From Oscillospiraceae bacterium (lineage in GTDB: Bacteria > Bacillota > Clostridia > Oscillospirales > QAMX01): a stretch of 56,698 nucleotides of DNA. Under the pieces are notes generated by a model that worked only from the letters and a program-made list of their open reading frames with translations, was not told where the DNA came from and did not search any database. The DNA is taken from assembly GCA_015067715.1 (NCBI GenBank), contig SVLY01000012.1:1-56698 (forward strand), given 5' to 3'. Each line of letters opens with the position of its first letter. Position 1 is the stretch's first letter. A program made the position numbers and the translations under genes. Positions 15,167 through 25,219 of this stretch are shown here, piece by piece.

Positions 15167-17422
15167 GTGAAAAAGAGACTTGATATAGAAAAAACACGAA
15201 AACTGAGAATGATAGGCCTGCTTGCGGTCCTGCTTCTTCTGGTGCCCTACATCGTATGGCACCTTGTTAAGCTGCAGGTGATCGATGCGGAAAAATACCA
15301 GCAGATGGCCGCAGAACAGCAGACCAGAGACCTGCTGATCTCCCCCTCCCGTGGCACTATCTACGACAGAAACAACGTTGTTCTGGCCGTCAGCGTCACC
15401 GTGGACACCATTGCCGTTGCGCCCAACGAGGTCAAGGAGGGCACCGAACAGGCCATTGCCGCAGGGCTTTCGGAAATACTGGATCTTGATTACGACACCG
15501 TGCTTGCCAAGGTCATGAAGAAAAACACCATGTACCAGCTCATTCTCCGCAGAGCCGAGCCGGAGCTTGCAGATCAGGTGCGGCAGTTCGTCAAGGACAC
15601 GGGGTATAACTCCATCAAGTTCTACGAGGACACCAAGCGCTATTACCCCTACGCCAATCTTTTCTCCAGCATTCTGGGCTTCACCAGCTACGACAACGAG
15701 GGTGAATACGGCCTTGAGCTGAAATACGACGAGGTGCTCTCCGGAGTTGCCGGACGCATCGTCACCGCCAAGGACAACGGCGGAAACTCTCTCTCCTTCT
15801 ACTTTGAACAGCGTCTTGAGGCTCAGGACGGCTACAGCCTGAGGCTGACCACCGACGTGGGCATTCAGCAGATGCTGGAAAAGCATCTTGAGGTCGCCAT
15901 GGAGGAAAACGGCTGTGCCGGAGTCGTTGGTATCGTTATGGACGTTAACACCGGCGCCGTGCTTGGCATGGCCCAGAAGGGGGACTACGACCTCAACGAT
16001 CCCCGTGAGATCGCCGATGCAGAGCTTGCGGCTCAGGTCGAGGCCCTCACCGGAGACGCCTACAACGAGGCCTATCTCTCTGCGCTCTACAGCCAGTGGC
16101 GGAACAACGCAATTCAGGAGCCCTACGAGCCCGGTTCTGTGTTTAAGATCATAACCGCCGCCATCGCCCTTGAGGAGGGCACGGAGACCCTGGATTCCGC
16201 ATTTTACTGCCCGGGATATTCCGAGGTGGACGGCACGCACATAAGCTGCTGGAAAACCGCGGGTCACTCCTACCAGACCTTCAGAAAAGCCCTTGAAAAC
16301 TCCTGCAACTGCGCTTTTATAGACATTGCGCTTGGCATCGGCCACGAGACCTATTACAGCTACTTTGAGGGCTTCGGATTTACCGACCGCACCGGTATAG
16401 ACATGATGGGCGAGGCATCCCCCGTGGGCGGCGTTCATTACCACACCTACGACGTGTTTTCCGACGTTTACCGCGGCGGCAGGATATCCCTTTCCACCTA
16501 CGGCTTCGGTCAGACCTTCAAGGTCACACCCATTCAGCTCATCACCGCCGTCAGCGCCGTTGTGAACGGCGGCTACCTTATGGAGCCCTACGTTGTGGAT
16601 GCTCTGGTGGACGCAAACGGAAACGTGGTTGAGCAGTACGAGCCCAAGGTCGTAAGACAGGTCATTTCCGAGAGCACCTCTCGGACCATGTGTTCACTTA
16701 TAGAGAGCGTTGTTTCCACCGGCACCGGCGGCAACGCCTACGTTGCGGGCTACCGCGTTGGCGGCAAGACCGGCACCAGCGAAAAACGAGACAAATCCAT
16801 TGCCGAGGGCAAGGACTTTTACATTGCCTCCTTCCTGGGAGTCGCCCCCTGTGACGATCCGGAGGTTGCGGTGCTGGTGCTCCTTGATGAGCCCACCGGC
16901 GAGCTCCACCAGGGCGGTCAGATAGCCGCCCCCGTGGTCGGCAAGATCATGGCCGACATTCTGCCCTATATGGGTGTTGAAGCCGAGTACACCGACGAAG
17001 AGCTTGGCAATATGTCTCTGGCCGTTCCTCTCACCGTCGGCGGCGAGGTGGAATGGGCAAAGTCCGTTGTTAAGGATGCGGGTCTTGCGGTCAAGGTGGT
17101 GGGCGAGGGAACTGAGGTCACCGCTCAGTACCCCGTCTCCGGCTCAAAGATCGCCAGCAACTCGACCGTCATCCTCTACTGCGGCGAAGAGCCAAACAAG
17201 ACCCCCGTTCAGATACCAAACCTTTCCGGCATGACCTACAAGGAGGCGGCGGAATATCTGAACATGATCGGTCTCTATCTTGACGCCTCCGGCGCTCTGG
17301 GTTCTGCAAACAGCAGTACCTTCACCGTCCGAAGCCAGTCGCCTTCTCCTGAGGAGGGCACGGTGACCTTTGGCTCGGTCATAACCGTTGACTTCTACGC
17401 CAGCGAAAACACGGGCGAATAA
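15167..17422 (+). CDS. Penicillin-binding transpeptidase, SpoVD/PBP2 type with PASTA domains
   Basis: Class B peptidoglycan transpeptidase of the septum or spore cortex. In the 751 residues: a short cytoplasmic start, a membrane anchor (GLLAVLLLLVPYIVWHLV, about 13-31), the dimerisation domain (SRGTIYDRNN near 62), then the transpeptidase domain with SVFK (catalytic Ser324), SCN (379-381) and KTGT (534-537), and two C-terminal PASTA domains (about 620-750). GTG start at 15167 with only a weak ribosome site. PASTA domains and dcw position match SpoVD or PBP2x; I cannot decide between division and sporulation roles, and it may do both. Confidence 0.93.
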   Translation: MKKRLDIEKTRKLRMIGLLAVLLLLVPYIVWHLVKLQVIDAEKYQQMAAEQQTRDLLISPSRGTIYDRNNVVLAVSVTVDTIAVAPNEVKEGTEQAIAAGLSEILDLDYDTVLAKVMKKNTMYQLILRRAEPELADQVRQFVKDTGYNSIKFYEDTKRYYPYANLFSSILGFTSYDNEGEYGLELKYDEVLSGVAGRIVTAKDNGGNSLSFYFEQRLEAQDGYSLRLTTDVGIQQMLEKHLEVAMEENGCAGVVGIVMDVNTGAVLGMAQKGDYDLNDPREIADAELAAQVEALTGDAYNEAYLSALYSQWRNNAIQEPYEPGSVFKIITAAIALEEGTETLDSAFYCPGYSEVDGTHISCWKTAGHSYQTFRKALENSCNCAFIDIALGIGHETYYSYFEGFGFTDRTGIDMMGEASPVGGVHYHTYDVFSDVYRGGRISLSTYGFGQTFKVTPIQLITAVSAVVNGGYLMEPYVVDALVDANGNVVEQYEPKVVRQVISESTSRTMCSLIESVVSTGTGGNAYVAGYRVGGKTGTSEKRDKSIAEGKDFYIASFLGVAPCDDPEVAVLVLLDEPTGELHQGGQIAAPVVGKIMADILPYMGVEAEYTDEELGNMSLAVPLTVGGEVEWAKSVVKDAGLAVKVVGEGTEVTAQYPVSGSKIASNSTVILYCGEEPNKTPVQIPNLSGMTYKEAAEYLNMIGLYLDASGALGSANSSTFTVRSQSPSPEEGTVTFGSVITVDFYASENTGE

Positions 17423-17455
17423 AGCCCGTATCTGAATAATTTTCTGTATCGGGGA

Positions 17456-18910
17456 GTGAATTTACAGCAAATGAAGCTTTATGAAGTATTTGAAGGAGTC
17501 GAAGCCGGGCTTTTCGGCGTCGACGGAAATATTGATATAACGGGGATCACCCACGACAGCCGCCGTGTTGTGCCGGGAATGCTCTTTGCCGCGCTTCCCG
17601 GTGCGGATTCCGGGATCCACGGAATGACCTACGCCCAAAAGGCTCTTGAAAAGGGCGCCGCCGCAGTCATGGCGGACGTTGAGCCCGTCGGGGGTATGCC
17701 CTTTGTGAAGGTTGCAAATGCCGAGACGGCCTACAGCCTTGCCGCGGCAAACCTTGAGGGCAGACCGGCAGAAAAGCTGAAGCTCATCGGCGTTACCGGT
17801 ACCAACGGAAAGACCACCACCACCCATCTTATAACCGAAATACTCACCCGCACGGGGAAAAAGTGCGGACTTATCGGCACCAACGAGATACTCATCGACG
17901 GCGCCTCCGAGATAAGCCCCAACACCACACCCGAGGGTCCCGAGCTCCACGCCTATTTCCGCCGCATGGTTGAGGCGGGATGCGAGTACTGCATTATGGA
18001 GGTATCCTCCCACTCCCTTGCGCTGGGACGTGTCGCCGGGCTGAGATTTGCCGTTGCCGCGTTTACCAACCTCACTCAGGATCATCTTAACTTCCACGGA
18101 ACCATGGACAATTACGCCGCCGCCAAGGCAGAGCTTTTCAAAATGGCGGACAGCTCGGTCATTAACCTGGACGACGAGGCCGCCGGTATCATGCACGCCG
18201 CCGCAACGGGCAGAAAGCTTACCTATTCCACCAAAAAGAACTCTGCCGGGCTGGTTGCAAAGTACATTCGCCTGTTCCCCGAGTCCGTTGAGTTTGAAGC
18301 CCTTTGCGATGCGGGCATCAAGCGCATGAAGCTGGGCATTCCCGGAATGTTCTCTGTGGAAAACGCCCTCACCTCCGTTGGCGTGTGCCTTGAGCTTGGC
18401 ATGGGTCTTGAGGATATTGCCCGGGGTCTTGCCGAAGCTCACGGAGTTTGCGGCAGAGCGGAGATCGTTCCCGTGGGGAAGGAATACACCGTTATGATCG
18501 ACTACGCCCACACTCCGGACTCCCTTGAAAACATTCTCAAAACCGTTCGCCCCTCGACTTCCGGGCGGGTGATAACCGTTTTCGGCTGCGGCGGAGACCG
18601 CGACCGCACAAAGCGCCCCATCATGGGCGGAATTGCGGAGGAGCTTTCGGATCTGTGCATAGTCACCTCCGACAACCCCCGCACCGAGGTTCCGGAAAAG
18701 ATCGTGGCAGACATCGTTGCCGGAATGAAAAAGGACAACCGGGAGGTCATCGTGGACAGAAAAGCGGCAATTGCCCGGGCTTTGGAAATTGCCCGGGAGG
18801 GCGACCTTGTGCTGATAGCCGGCAAGGGTCACGAGCTTTACCAGGAGATCAACGGAATCAAGAACCATTTCGACGAGAGAGAGATCGTCAGAGAGATACT
18901 TGGCCTGTAG
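17456..18910 (+). CDS. murE: UDP-MurNAc-tripeptide synthetase (meso-DAP type)
   Basis: Adds the third amino acid to UDP-MurNAc-L-Ala-D-Glu. ATP loop GTNGKTTTT at about residues 115-123. The DNPR motif near residue 406 marks meso-diaminopimelate specificity; lysine enzymes differ here. Lysine in YAAAKAELF is the expected carbamylated residue. Start is uncertain: GTG 17456 has GGGGA almost touching it, while ATG 17471 (MKLYEVFEG, like other MurE starts) has GGGGAG 14 bases away. 484 residues from the GTG, 479 from the ATG. Confidence 0.96.
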   Translation: MNLQQMKLYEVFEGVEAGLFGVDGNIDITGITHDSRRVVPGMLFAALPGADSGIHGMTYAQKALEKGAAAVMADVEPVGGMPFVKVANAETAYSLAAANLEGRPAEKLKLIGVTGTNGKTTTTHLITEILTRTGKKCGLIGTNEILIDGASEISPNTTPEGPELHAYFRRMVEAGCEYCIMEVSSHSLALGRVAGLRFAVAAFTNLTQDHLNFHGTMDNYAAAKAELFKMADSSVINLDDEAAGIMHAAATGRKLTYSTKKNSAGLVAKYIRLFPESVEFEALCDAGIKRMKLGIPGMFSVENALTSVGVCLELGMGLEDIARGLAEAHGVCGRAEIVPVGKEYTVMIDYAHTPDSLENILKTVRPSTSGRVITVFGCGGDRDRTKRPIMGGIAEELSDLCIVTSDNPRTEVPEKIVADIVAGMKKDNREVIVDRKAAIARALEIAREGDLVLIAGKGHELYQEINGIKNHFDEREIVREILGL

Positions 18911-18940
18911 TTTCAGAGAAAGGAGCGGGACAGAAGAGTT

Positions 18941-20326
18941 ATGAAGCGTTTGACCGCATCGGAGATACGTGAGCTTCTCAATGCCGGTGAGCCGGGCTTT
19001 GCCCGTGGCGGCGGAGATTTTGCCGTGACCTCTGTTTGTACGGATACAAGAAAGATCACAAAGGGCTGTCTTTTCGTTCCCATCGTGGGAGCAAATTTTG
19101 ACGGCCACGAGTTTATAGACGAGGCCTTTGCAAAGGGCGCCGCCGGAGCGATCTCCGGCAGACCGGGAGAGTGCCGGGATAGGGTCATTAGCGTGCCGGA
19201 CACTCTGGATGCTCTGGGGCGGCTGGCTTCTGCCTACAAGGCGTCTCTGAACGTGAAGACCGTTGCCGTTACCGGCAGCGTTGGCAAGACTACCACCAAG
19301 GAGATGACCGCCGCGGCGGTATCTGCGGGCTTCCGCACCCAGAAAACGGCGGGTAATTTCAATAACAATATCGGTATGCCCCTTACTCTGCTCACCGTAT
19401 CTCCCGAGCACGAGGCCGCCGTTGTGGAAATGGGAATGTCCGCCGCCGGAGAGATATCCGCCCTTTCCCGTCTGGCCCGTCCGGACATTGCAATAATCAC
19501 CAATATCGGAACCTCCCATATCGAATATCTGGGCTCAAGAGAGAATATCTGCAAGGCAAAGCTTGAGATACTGGACGGCATGAAAAAGGGCTCGGTGATC
19601 ATACTTAACGGGGATGACCCGTATCTTGCGGACAGACCCGAGACCGAGGGCTTCCGCGTGCTTTATTACGGCATCCGCAATCCCCTTGCCCAGGTTATTG
19701 CCGAAAACGTCCGGGAAGAAGCCCGGGGCGTTGCCTTCACCGCCGTGTATCCCGGCGGACGCGTTGAGATATGCTGCGCCATGGCAGGGGAGCACATCGT
19801 CTACGATGCTCTTGCGGCTTTCAGCGCGGCGCTCTGCATGGGCGTGAGACCGGAGCTTGCGGCAAAGGCCATTTCCGAGGTGCTTCCCGAGGGTATGCGC
19901 CAGAGGGTTTGCACCATGGGGGACGTGGACGTTATTATGGATTGCTACAACGCAAATCCCGACTCTATGAACGCCGCGCTGAAGGTGCTGTCCGCCAAAA
20001 GCGGCCGCAGGATCGCCCTTTTGGGAGATATGCTTGAGCTGGGCTCTTATTCAGAAACCGCCCACACCGAGCTTGGAAAAACCGCCGCCCAAAGCGCGGA
20101 TATACTGGTCGCCGTCGGCCGCTTTGCGTCCTGCGTTGCCGCAGGTGCAAAACGTGCAGGAATGGCGGGGGAGCGGGTGTTCACACCCGAGAGAAGCAAC
20201 GCTCCCGACCTGCTCTACGGAATTCTCCGCCCCGGGGACACAGTTTTAGTAAAGGGAAGCCGGGGAATGAAGATGGAAGACATCATGGCAGACTGTGAAC
20301 AGAAAATGAAACACGGCACGGTCTGA
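18941..20326 (+). CDS. murF: UDP-MurNAc-tripeptide--D-Ala-D-Ala ligase
   Basis: Adds D-Ala-D-Ala to complete the UDP-MurNAc-pentapeptide. The 461-residue Mur ligase has the ATP loop VTGSVGKTTTKEM at about 110-122, the GNFNNNIGMPLTLL block near 139-152, and the DCYNANPDSMNAAL motif near 330-343 that is diagnostic of MurF. Follows murE by 30 bp. Confidence 0.97.
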   Translation: MKRLTASEIRELLNAGEPGFARGGGDFAVTSVCTDTRKITKGCLFVPIVGANFDGHEFIDEAFAKGAAGAISGRPGECRDRVISVPDTLDALGRLASAYKASLNVKTVAVTGSVGKTTTKEMTAAAVSAGFRTQKTAGNFNNNIGMPLTLLTVSPEHEAAVVEMGMSAAGEISALSRLARPDIAIITNIGTSHIEYLGSRENICKAKLEILDGMKKGSVIILNGDDPYLADRPETEGFRVLYYGIRNPLAQVIAENVREEARGVAFTAVYPGGRVEICCAMAGEHIVYDALAAFSAALCMGVRPELAAKAISEVLPEGMRQRVCTMGDVDVIMDCYNANPDSMNAALKVLSAKSGRRIALLGDMLELGSYSETAHTELGKTAAQSADILVAVGRFASCVAAGAKRAGMAGERVFTPERSNAPDLLYGILRPGDTVLVKGSRGMKMEDIMADCEQKMKHGTV

Positions 20327-20363
20327 TAAAAGTGCGTTGCACGTATACAATGGAGGAAACAGA

Positions 20364-21353
20364 ATGAAGATCTGGGTTTACGGTGCGGTTTTTGCGGCGG
20401 CTTTCGCCGTTGCCGCGGGGGTTGGAGCGTTTATTGTTCCCATGCTGAGAAAGCTCAAGCTGGGTCAGCATATTCTTGAGATCGGGCCCAACTGGCACAA
20501 GAGCAAAGAGGGCACTCCCGTTATGGGCGGTATCATTTTTATCGCCGCATGTGTTCTGGTCACTGGGGTGATGCTCGCCGTTACCGGCGGCAAAAACTGG
20601 GAAGCGGTGCTCTGCGTGCTCTTTCTGGCGCTTGCCAACGGCGCGATAGGCTTTTTGGACGATTGCCAGAAGCTTTTGAAAAAGCAGAATCTCGGCCTTA
20701 AGGCAAAGCAGAAGCTTGTGCTTCAGTTTGCGGTGGGCATAGTGTTTTTGGGGCTTGTGAGCTGGCTTGGAGTTTACGACGGCAGTGTTGCAATTCCCTT
20801 TACGGATATCGTGCTCACTCCCAAGTGGTTCATCGTCTATCCCATCGCTTTGCTCATGGTTGTGGGAACGGTCAACGCCGCAAACCTTACCGACGGTGTG
20901 GACGGACTTGTTACCGGCTGCACCCTTCCCATGGCGCTGTTCTTCGGCGTTGCGGGCTATGCCCTGGAGCTTGGGGGTGTTGCGGTCTTCTCCATGGCGC
21001 TTGCGGGCGGTCTTTGCGGATTTTTGATCTACAACTTCAATCCCGCAAAGGTCTTTATGGGGGACACCGGCTCGCTCTTCCTTGGCGGCGCCACCATCGG
21101 TCTTGCCTTCGTCATCGGCAAGCCCCTTGTGTTCATTCTCGTGGGACTTATCTACTACATCGAGGCGCTCTCCGTTATGCTCCAGGTATTTTGGTTCAAG
21201 ATCTCCCACGGAAAGCGTATATTTAAAATGGCTCCCATCCATCACCATTTCGAGCTCTGCGGCTGGTCGGAGAAAACTCTGTTCACGGTGTTCACCCTGT
21301 TCACTGCCGTTCTCTGCGCGCTCAGCGCCCTTTGGGTATTGGGAATTCTCTGA
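20364..21353 (+). CDS. mraY: Phospho-MurNAc-pentapeptide transferase
   Basis: Integral membrane enzyme that makes lipid I from UDP-MurNAc-pentapeptide and undecaprenyl phosphate. I start at ATG 20364, with GGAGG at 20352-20356, giving 329 residues. About ten membrane spans. Signatures: EGTPVMGGIIF (about 48-58), GFLDDCQKL, NLTDGVDGLVTG with the catalytic aspartates, FMGDTGSLFLGG and the HHHFEL end motif. Located after murF as usual, but the expected next gene murD is missing. Confidence 0.97.
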   Translation: MKIWVYGAVFAAAFAVAAGVGAFIVPMLRKLKLGQHILEIGPNWHKSKEGTPVMGGIIFIAACVLVTGVMLAVTGGKNWEAVLCVLFLALANGAIGFLDDCQKLLKKQNLGLKAKQKLVLQFAVGIVFLGLVSWLGVYDGSVAIPFTDIVLTPKWFIVYPIALLMVVGTVNAANLTDGVDGLVTGCTLPMALFFGVAGYALELGGVAVFSMALAGGLCGFLIYNFNPAKVFMGDTGSLFLGGATIGLAFVIGKPLVFILVGLIYYIEALSVMLQVFWFKISHGKRIFKMAPIHHHFELCGWSEKTLFTVFTLFTAVLCALSALWVLGIL

Positions 21354-21371
21354 TAAGGATTTTTTTGGTCT

Positions 21372-22718
21372 ATGGAAGACAGGCGGAAAAAACAGCATCG
21401 CAAATACGAGGATCTTGCCATGGAGGAGAAAAAGGTAAAAAGGCCTTCTCCCCCGGAGAAAAAGCATAAAGACAGGAAAAACGCAGACCGAGCCCGTAAA
21501 AAGGCCTCGGTCCGCGACCGCATTGAGAAGGTTTTGGCGCCCGACCCCGTGGCAGAGCCCTCTGCGGACAGAGTTCTTCGCAACGAGGAACAGACTAAGG
21601 CGAGGCTGATCGCTCCCCGATACTACGGACTTGACCTTCCTTTTCTAATTATAACCATGGTGCTTTTGGCCGTGGGGCTTATTATGATGTACTCCGCAAG
21701 CTACGCCTGGGCGATCGACGACACCGGCGATTCGGCTTACTACATAAACCGTCAGGTGGTCTTTGCCGCGGCGGGTATTGCGGTAATGGTGGTCATTATG
21801 TTCTTTGACTACCGAATTATGAAAAAGCTTCTTGCGCCCTATCTGCTAATTGTCTTTGCTCTGCTGATAATGGTCAGCGCGGTTGGACTCGAGGGCGGCG
21901 GCGCCCAGCGCTGGATAAGCGCCGGTGCGTTCACCCTTCAGCCCTCTGAGTTTGCAAAGCTGGGCGTCATATGGTTTTTGGCCTGGATCTACGACAAGGC
22001 TGGCACAAGAGTGAGAAAATTCGCATGGGGCATTTTGCCCCTGGCCGGTATTTTGCTGGCTGTGGACGGATTTCTGATCATGCAGAAGCACATTTCGGCT
22101 CTGCTTTTGGTAACCCTTTCCGGTGCGGCGGTGGCATTTTATGCCGGAGCCGACTGGCGTTGGCTTGCCGGCGTCGGCGCGGCAGGTGCCGGAGGAGTTT
22201 CTCTGCTGGTGGCGTTTCTGCCCCAGTTTGACTACATCCGCGCCCGTATCGCCATATTCCGCGACCCCTTCAGCGATATGCTGGACGTGGGCTTCCAGAC
22301 CGTTCAGTCCATTTACGCTGTTTCCACCGGCGGCCTCTTCGGCGTGGGACTTGGACAGAGCCGACAGAAACAGCTCTTCCTGCCGGAGACCCAGAACGAC
22401 TACGTTTTCTCCATCGTCTGCGAGGAGCTGGGGCTTGTTGGCGCGCTGATGATACTGGGGCTGTTCATCGCCTTTATCATCTGCGGCTTCCGCATCGCCC
22501 TTCGTGTGAGGGACACCTTTGGCAAGCTCCTTGTTTCCGGAATTATGACCCTGCTTGCAATGCAGATTTTGCTTAACATAATGGTCGTTACAAACGCATT
22601 CCCCGTTACCGGCGTTTCCCTTCCCTTCTTCAGCTACGGCGGAACCTCTCTGCTTTTGCTGATGATTGAGGTCGGTATCGTTCTCTGTGTTTCCAGACAG
22701 TCTGAAAAAACTTACTGA
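21372..22718 (+). CDS. ftsW: FtsW/SpoVE-type lipid II polymerase
   Basis: SEDS-family peptidoglycan glycosyltransferase of the divisome. The 448 residues open with about 80 unusually basic cytoplasmic residues (many Lys/Arg/Glu), then ten membrane spans. Family blocks: MMYSASYAWA, LQPSEFAKLGVIWFLAW with the conserved Ser-Glu-Lys, LPETQNDYVFSIVCEELG, and the C-terminal PVTGVSLPFFSYGG motif. It is the partner of the class B PBP encoded upstream. The long charged N-terminus is not standard and could bind cytoplasmic division proteins. Confidence 0.94.
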   Translation: MEDRRKKQHRKYEDLAMEEKKVKRPSPPEKKHKDRKNADRARKKASVRDRIEKVLAPDPVAEPSADRVLRNEEQTKARLIAPRYYGLDLPFLIITMVLLAVGLIMMYSASYAWAIDDTGDSAYYINRQVVFAAAGIAVMVVIMFFDYRIMKKLLAPYLLIVFALLIMVSAVGLEGGGAQRWISAGAFTLQPSEFAKLGVIWFLAWIYDKAGTRVRKFAWGILPLAGILLAVDGFLIMQKHISALLLVTLSGAAVAFYAGADWRWLAGVGAAGAGGVSLLVAFLPQFDYIRARIAIFRDPFSDMLDVGFQTVQSIYAVSTGGLFGVGLGQSRQKQLFLPETQNDYVFSIVCEELGLVGALMILGLFIAFIICGFRIALRVRDTFGKLLVSGIMTLLAMQILLNIMVVTNAFPVTGVSLPFFSYGGTSLLLLMIEVGIVLCVSRQSEKTY

Positions 22719-22736
22719 AAGGTTTTGTGAGGTCTT

Positions 22737-23855
22737 ATGAAGGTAATGCTCACCGGCGGCGGCACCGCCGGACATATCAATCCGGCGCTTGCCATTGCAA
22801 AATACATAAGACAGAGGCAGCCCTCTGCCCGGATACTCTTCGTTGGAGCGACGGGGGGCATGGAGGAAAAGCTTGTCACCCAGGCAGGATTTGAGCTTAA
22901 GACCTACCGGGTGAGCGGAATTCTCAGAAGCTTTTCCCCAAAGGCAATAGTAAAAAACGTTCGCGCCATGGCTCTGCTGGTCTCCGCAATGAGAAATGCG
23001 GGAAAGCTGGTGGACGAATTCAAGCCGGACATCGTCATCGGCACCGGAGGCTTTGCATCCTTCCCGGCGGTGAAAAGCGCGGCAAAGCGGGGCATTCCCA
23101 CTTTGGTGCACGAGTCCAACGTAATGCCCGGAAAGACCAACCGCCAGCTTGCGGCCTGCTGTACCCACGTGTTGCTTGCCAGCGAGGACACGCTGAAATT
23201 CTTCCCCCAAAAGGAAAAATGCATCGTAACCGGCAACCCCCTCCGGGACGGCATGGAGTTTTCCGGCCGTGCCGAGGCCAAGGCTAGTCTTGGCATTGAA
23301 GGTCCTCTGGTCTATTCCGCCTGGGGCTCCCTTGGGGCAAGAGACATGAACAAGATGACGGCCGGGCTCTTTGCCCTTGAGCAGAAGCACGGTTCAACCT
23401 TCCGCCATATCCATTCCACCGGCGCATCGGGATATAAGTGGATGCCGGATCTGGTCAGAGAGCTTGGGGTCGACCTTGAAAAATGCCCCAATATCGATAT
23501 GCGTGAATACGTTTTCGACGCCCCCACGGTAATGACCGCGGCGGATCTGGTGCTCTGCCGGGCAGGGGCAATGACCGTCAGCGAGGTCTGCGCCACGGGC
23601 ACACCGGCAATCATCGTTCCCTCGCCCTACGTTGCGGACGACCACCAGCGCTACAACGCCCGTTCCCTGTCCGACCGGGGAGCGGCGGTCTACCTTGAAG
23701 AGGCCGATGCAACTCCGGAAAAGGTCTTTGAGCTGATAAACAGCTTGCTTGGCGATCCGGAGCGCCTTGAGGACATCAGAAACAAGGCTCTCGGCATGGC
23801 GGTCTTCGATGCCGTAGAGCGTATTTACGACATAATCTGCAAATACGCGGGATAA
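22737..23855 (+). CDS. murG: UDP-GlcNAc--undecaprenyl-PP-MurNAc-pentapeptide GlcNAc transferase
   Basis: Makes lipid II from lipid I at the inner membrane face. The 372 residues start MKVMLTGGGTAGHINPALAI, the GGTxGH donor loop; VGATGGMEEKLV, IGTGGFASFP, HESNVMPGKTNR and the C-terminal sugar-nucleotide block LCRAGAMTVSEV are all present. Starts 18 bp after ftsW. Confidence 0.97.
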   Translation: MKVMLTGGGTAGHINPALAIAKYIRQRQPSARILFVGATGGMEEKLVTQAGFELKTYRVSGILRSFSPKAIVKNVRAMALLVSAMRNAGKLVDEFKPDIVIGTGGFASFPAVKSAAKRGIPTLVHESNVMPGKTNRQLAACCTHVLLASEDTLKFFPQKEKCIVTGNPLRDGMEFSGRAEAKASLGIEGPLVYSAWGSLGARDMNKMTAGLFALEQKHGSTFRHIHSTGASGYKWMPDLVRELGVDLEKCPNIDMREYVFDAPTVMTAADLVLCRAGAMTVSEVCATGTPAIIVPSPYVADDHQRYNARSLSDRGAAVYLEEADATPEKVFELINSLLGDPERLEDIRNKALGMAVFDAVERIYDIICKYAG

Positions 23856-23926
23856 GTACACAAGTTTTTCCCCTTCTTCATATGATGAACTGACAGTTCT
23901 CTTTTGGGGAAGGGCGTGGAAAAAAC

Positions 23927-25204
23927 TTGAAGGATCGAATTCTTGTTCGCGGAGGAAAAAGTCTTTCGGGAAGCGTGTGGGTTCAGGGGGCAAAGAACAG
24001 CGCCCTGCCCGTGCTTGCGGCCTGTGCGCTGAACGGGGGAGTGAGCGTTATCGAAAACTGCCCTGGACTTTCGGACACGGAAGCCATGCTGGATATTCTG
24101 CGATACATAGGCTGCAGGGTCACGGTGAAGGCAAATACCGTCACTGTGGACAGCTCGAAGCTGAAGCGCTGGGACGTTCCCCGGGAGCTGATGCACAGGC
24201 TGAGATCATCCATCATTATTCTCGGCGCTCTTCTTGCCAGAACGGGCAAGGCAGAGGTTAGCGGCCCGGGCGGCTGTGAGCTGGGCGCAAGACCCATCGA
24301 CCTCCACCTTTCCGGGCTTTCAAGCCTTGGGGTGGACGTACGCTATTCCGACGGAACCATTGAGGCCGTCCGCAACGGTACACGCGGGGGCGAGGTGGTG
24401 CTTGCCCTGCCAAGCGTGGGTGCGACGGAAAACCTTATGCTCTACGGCACCTGTTGCCGTGAGGGCGTCACCGTGGTAAACGCCGCAAGAGAGCCGGAGA
24501 TCTGTGACCTGGGAGCTTATCTTTCCGCCGCAGGCTACGCGGTGGAGGGTGTGGGAAGCGCCGTTGTGAGAGTTGCCAGGGGCCGGGGAACGAAACGGCA
24601 CGTTGTCCACAGGATCATACCCGACAGAATAGTTTCCGCCACGTGGCTCTGCGCGGTTGCTTCTGCAGGGGGCGAGGCGGAGCTTATAAACACCCCGGCA
24701 GATTACCTCGCAAGCGTTAGCGGCGTGCTTTCCCGCGCGGGGTGCAGGATCGCCGGGACGGAAAAGGGTATCTACGTCTGCCGCAAGGGCAGACTCAGAG
24801 CTCCCGGTGAGGTTATTCGCACAGGACCCTTCCCATGTTTTCCCACGGATGCTCAGCCACTTGTTTCAAGTGTGCTTGCAACTGCCGCGGGGACGACGGT
24901 GGTGGAGGAAAATATGTTTGAAAACCGCTTTTCCCACCTGACGGAGCTGTGCCGCATGGGCGCAGACGTTAAGCTGCGGGGAAAATACGCCGTTATAAAC
25001 GGCGTTGACTGCCTTGACGGCAGAACAGTCACCTCCCACGACCTTCGGGGCGGTGCGGCTCTGGTTGTCGCAGGGCTTTCCGCACGGGGGGAGACCGCCG
25101 TGCTGGACATGGGATATATCGACCGGGGATACGAAAACATAGTTGAGACGCTGCGCTCTCTGGGGGCAGACGTGGAACGTACGGAAGACAGAGCGATCAA
25201 TTGA
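23927..25204 (+). CDS. murA: UDP-N-acetylglucosamine 1-carboxyvinyltransferase
   Basis: First committed step of peptidoglycan synthesis: transfers enolpyruvate from PEP to UDP-GlcNAc. The 425-residue EPT-fold enzyme has VQGAKNSALPVLAA (active-site Lys-Asn near 20), the catalytic Cys117 in GGCELGARPIDLH (the fosfomycin target; Cys115 in E. coli) and FPTDAQPL near 302-309. TTG start at 23927 with a weak GGGGAAGGG box about 12 bases upstream. Firmicutes often have two MurA enzymes; this is the dcw-linked copy. Confidence 0.93.
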   Translation: MKDRILVRGGKSLSGSVWVQGAKNSALPVLAACALNGGVSVIENCPGLSDTEAMLDILRYIGCRVTVKANTVTVDSSKLKRWDVPRELMHRLRSSIIILGALLARTGKAEVSGPGGCELGARPIDLHLSGLSSLGVDVRYSDGTIEAVRNGTRGGEVVLALPSVGATENLMLYGTCCREGVTVVNAAREPEICDLGAYLSAAGYAVEGVGSAVVRVARGRGTKRHVVHRIIPDRIVSATWLCAVASAGGEAELINTPADYLASVSGVLSRAGCRIAGTEKGIYVCRKGRLRAPGEVIRTGPFPCFPTDAQPLVSSVLATAAGTTVVEENMFENRFSHLTELCRMGADVKLRGKYAVINGVDCLDGRTVTSHDLRGGAALVVAGLSARGETAVLDMGYIDRGYENIVETLRSLGADVERTEDRAIN

Positions 25205-25219
25205 CTGCTTGGAGATATA

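Noticed and set aside
23927-25204. EPSP synthase (AroA) instead of MurA
   Set aside because: The GGCELGARPIDLH loop with the catalytic cysteine and the dcw context are specific to MurA.
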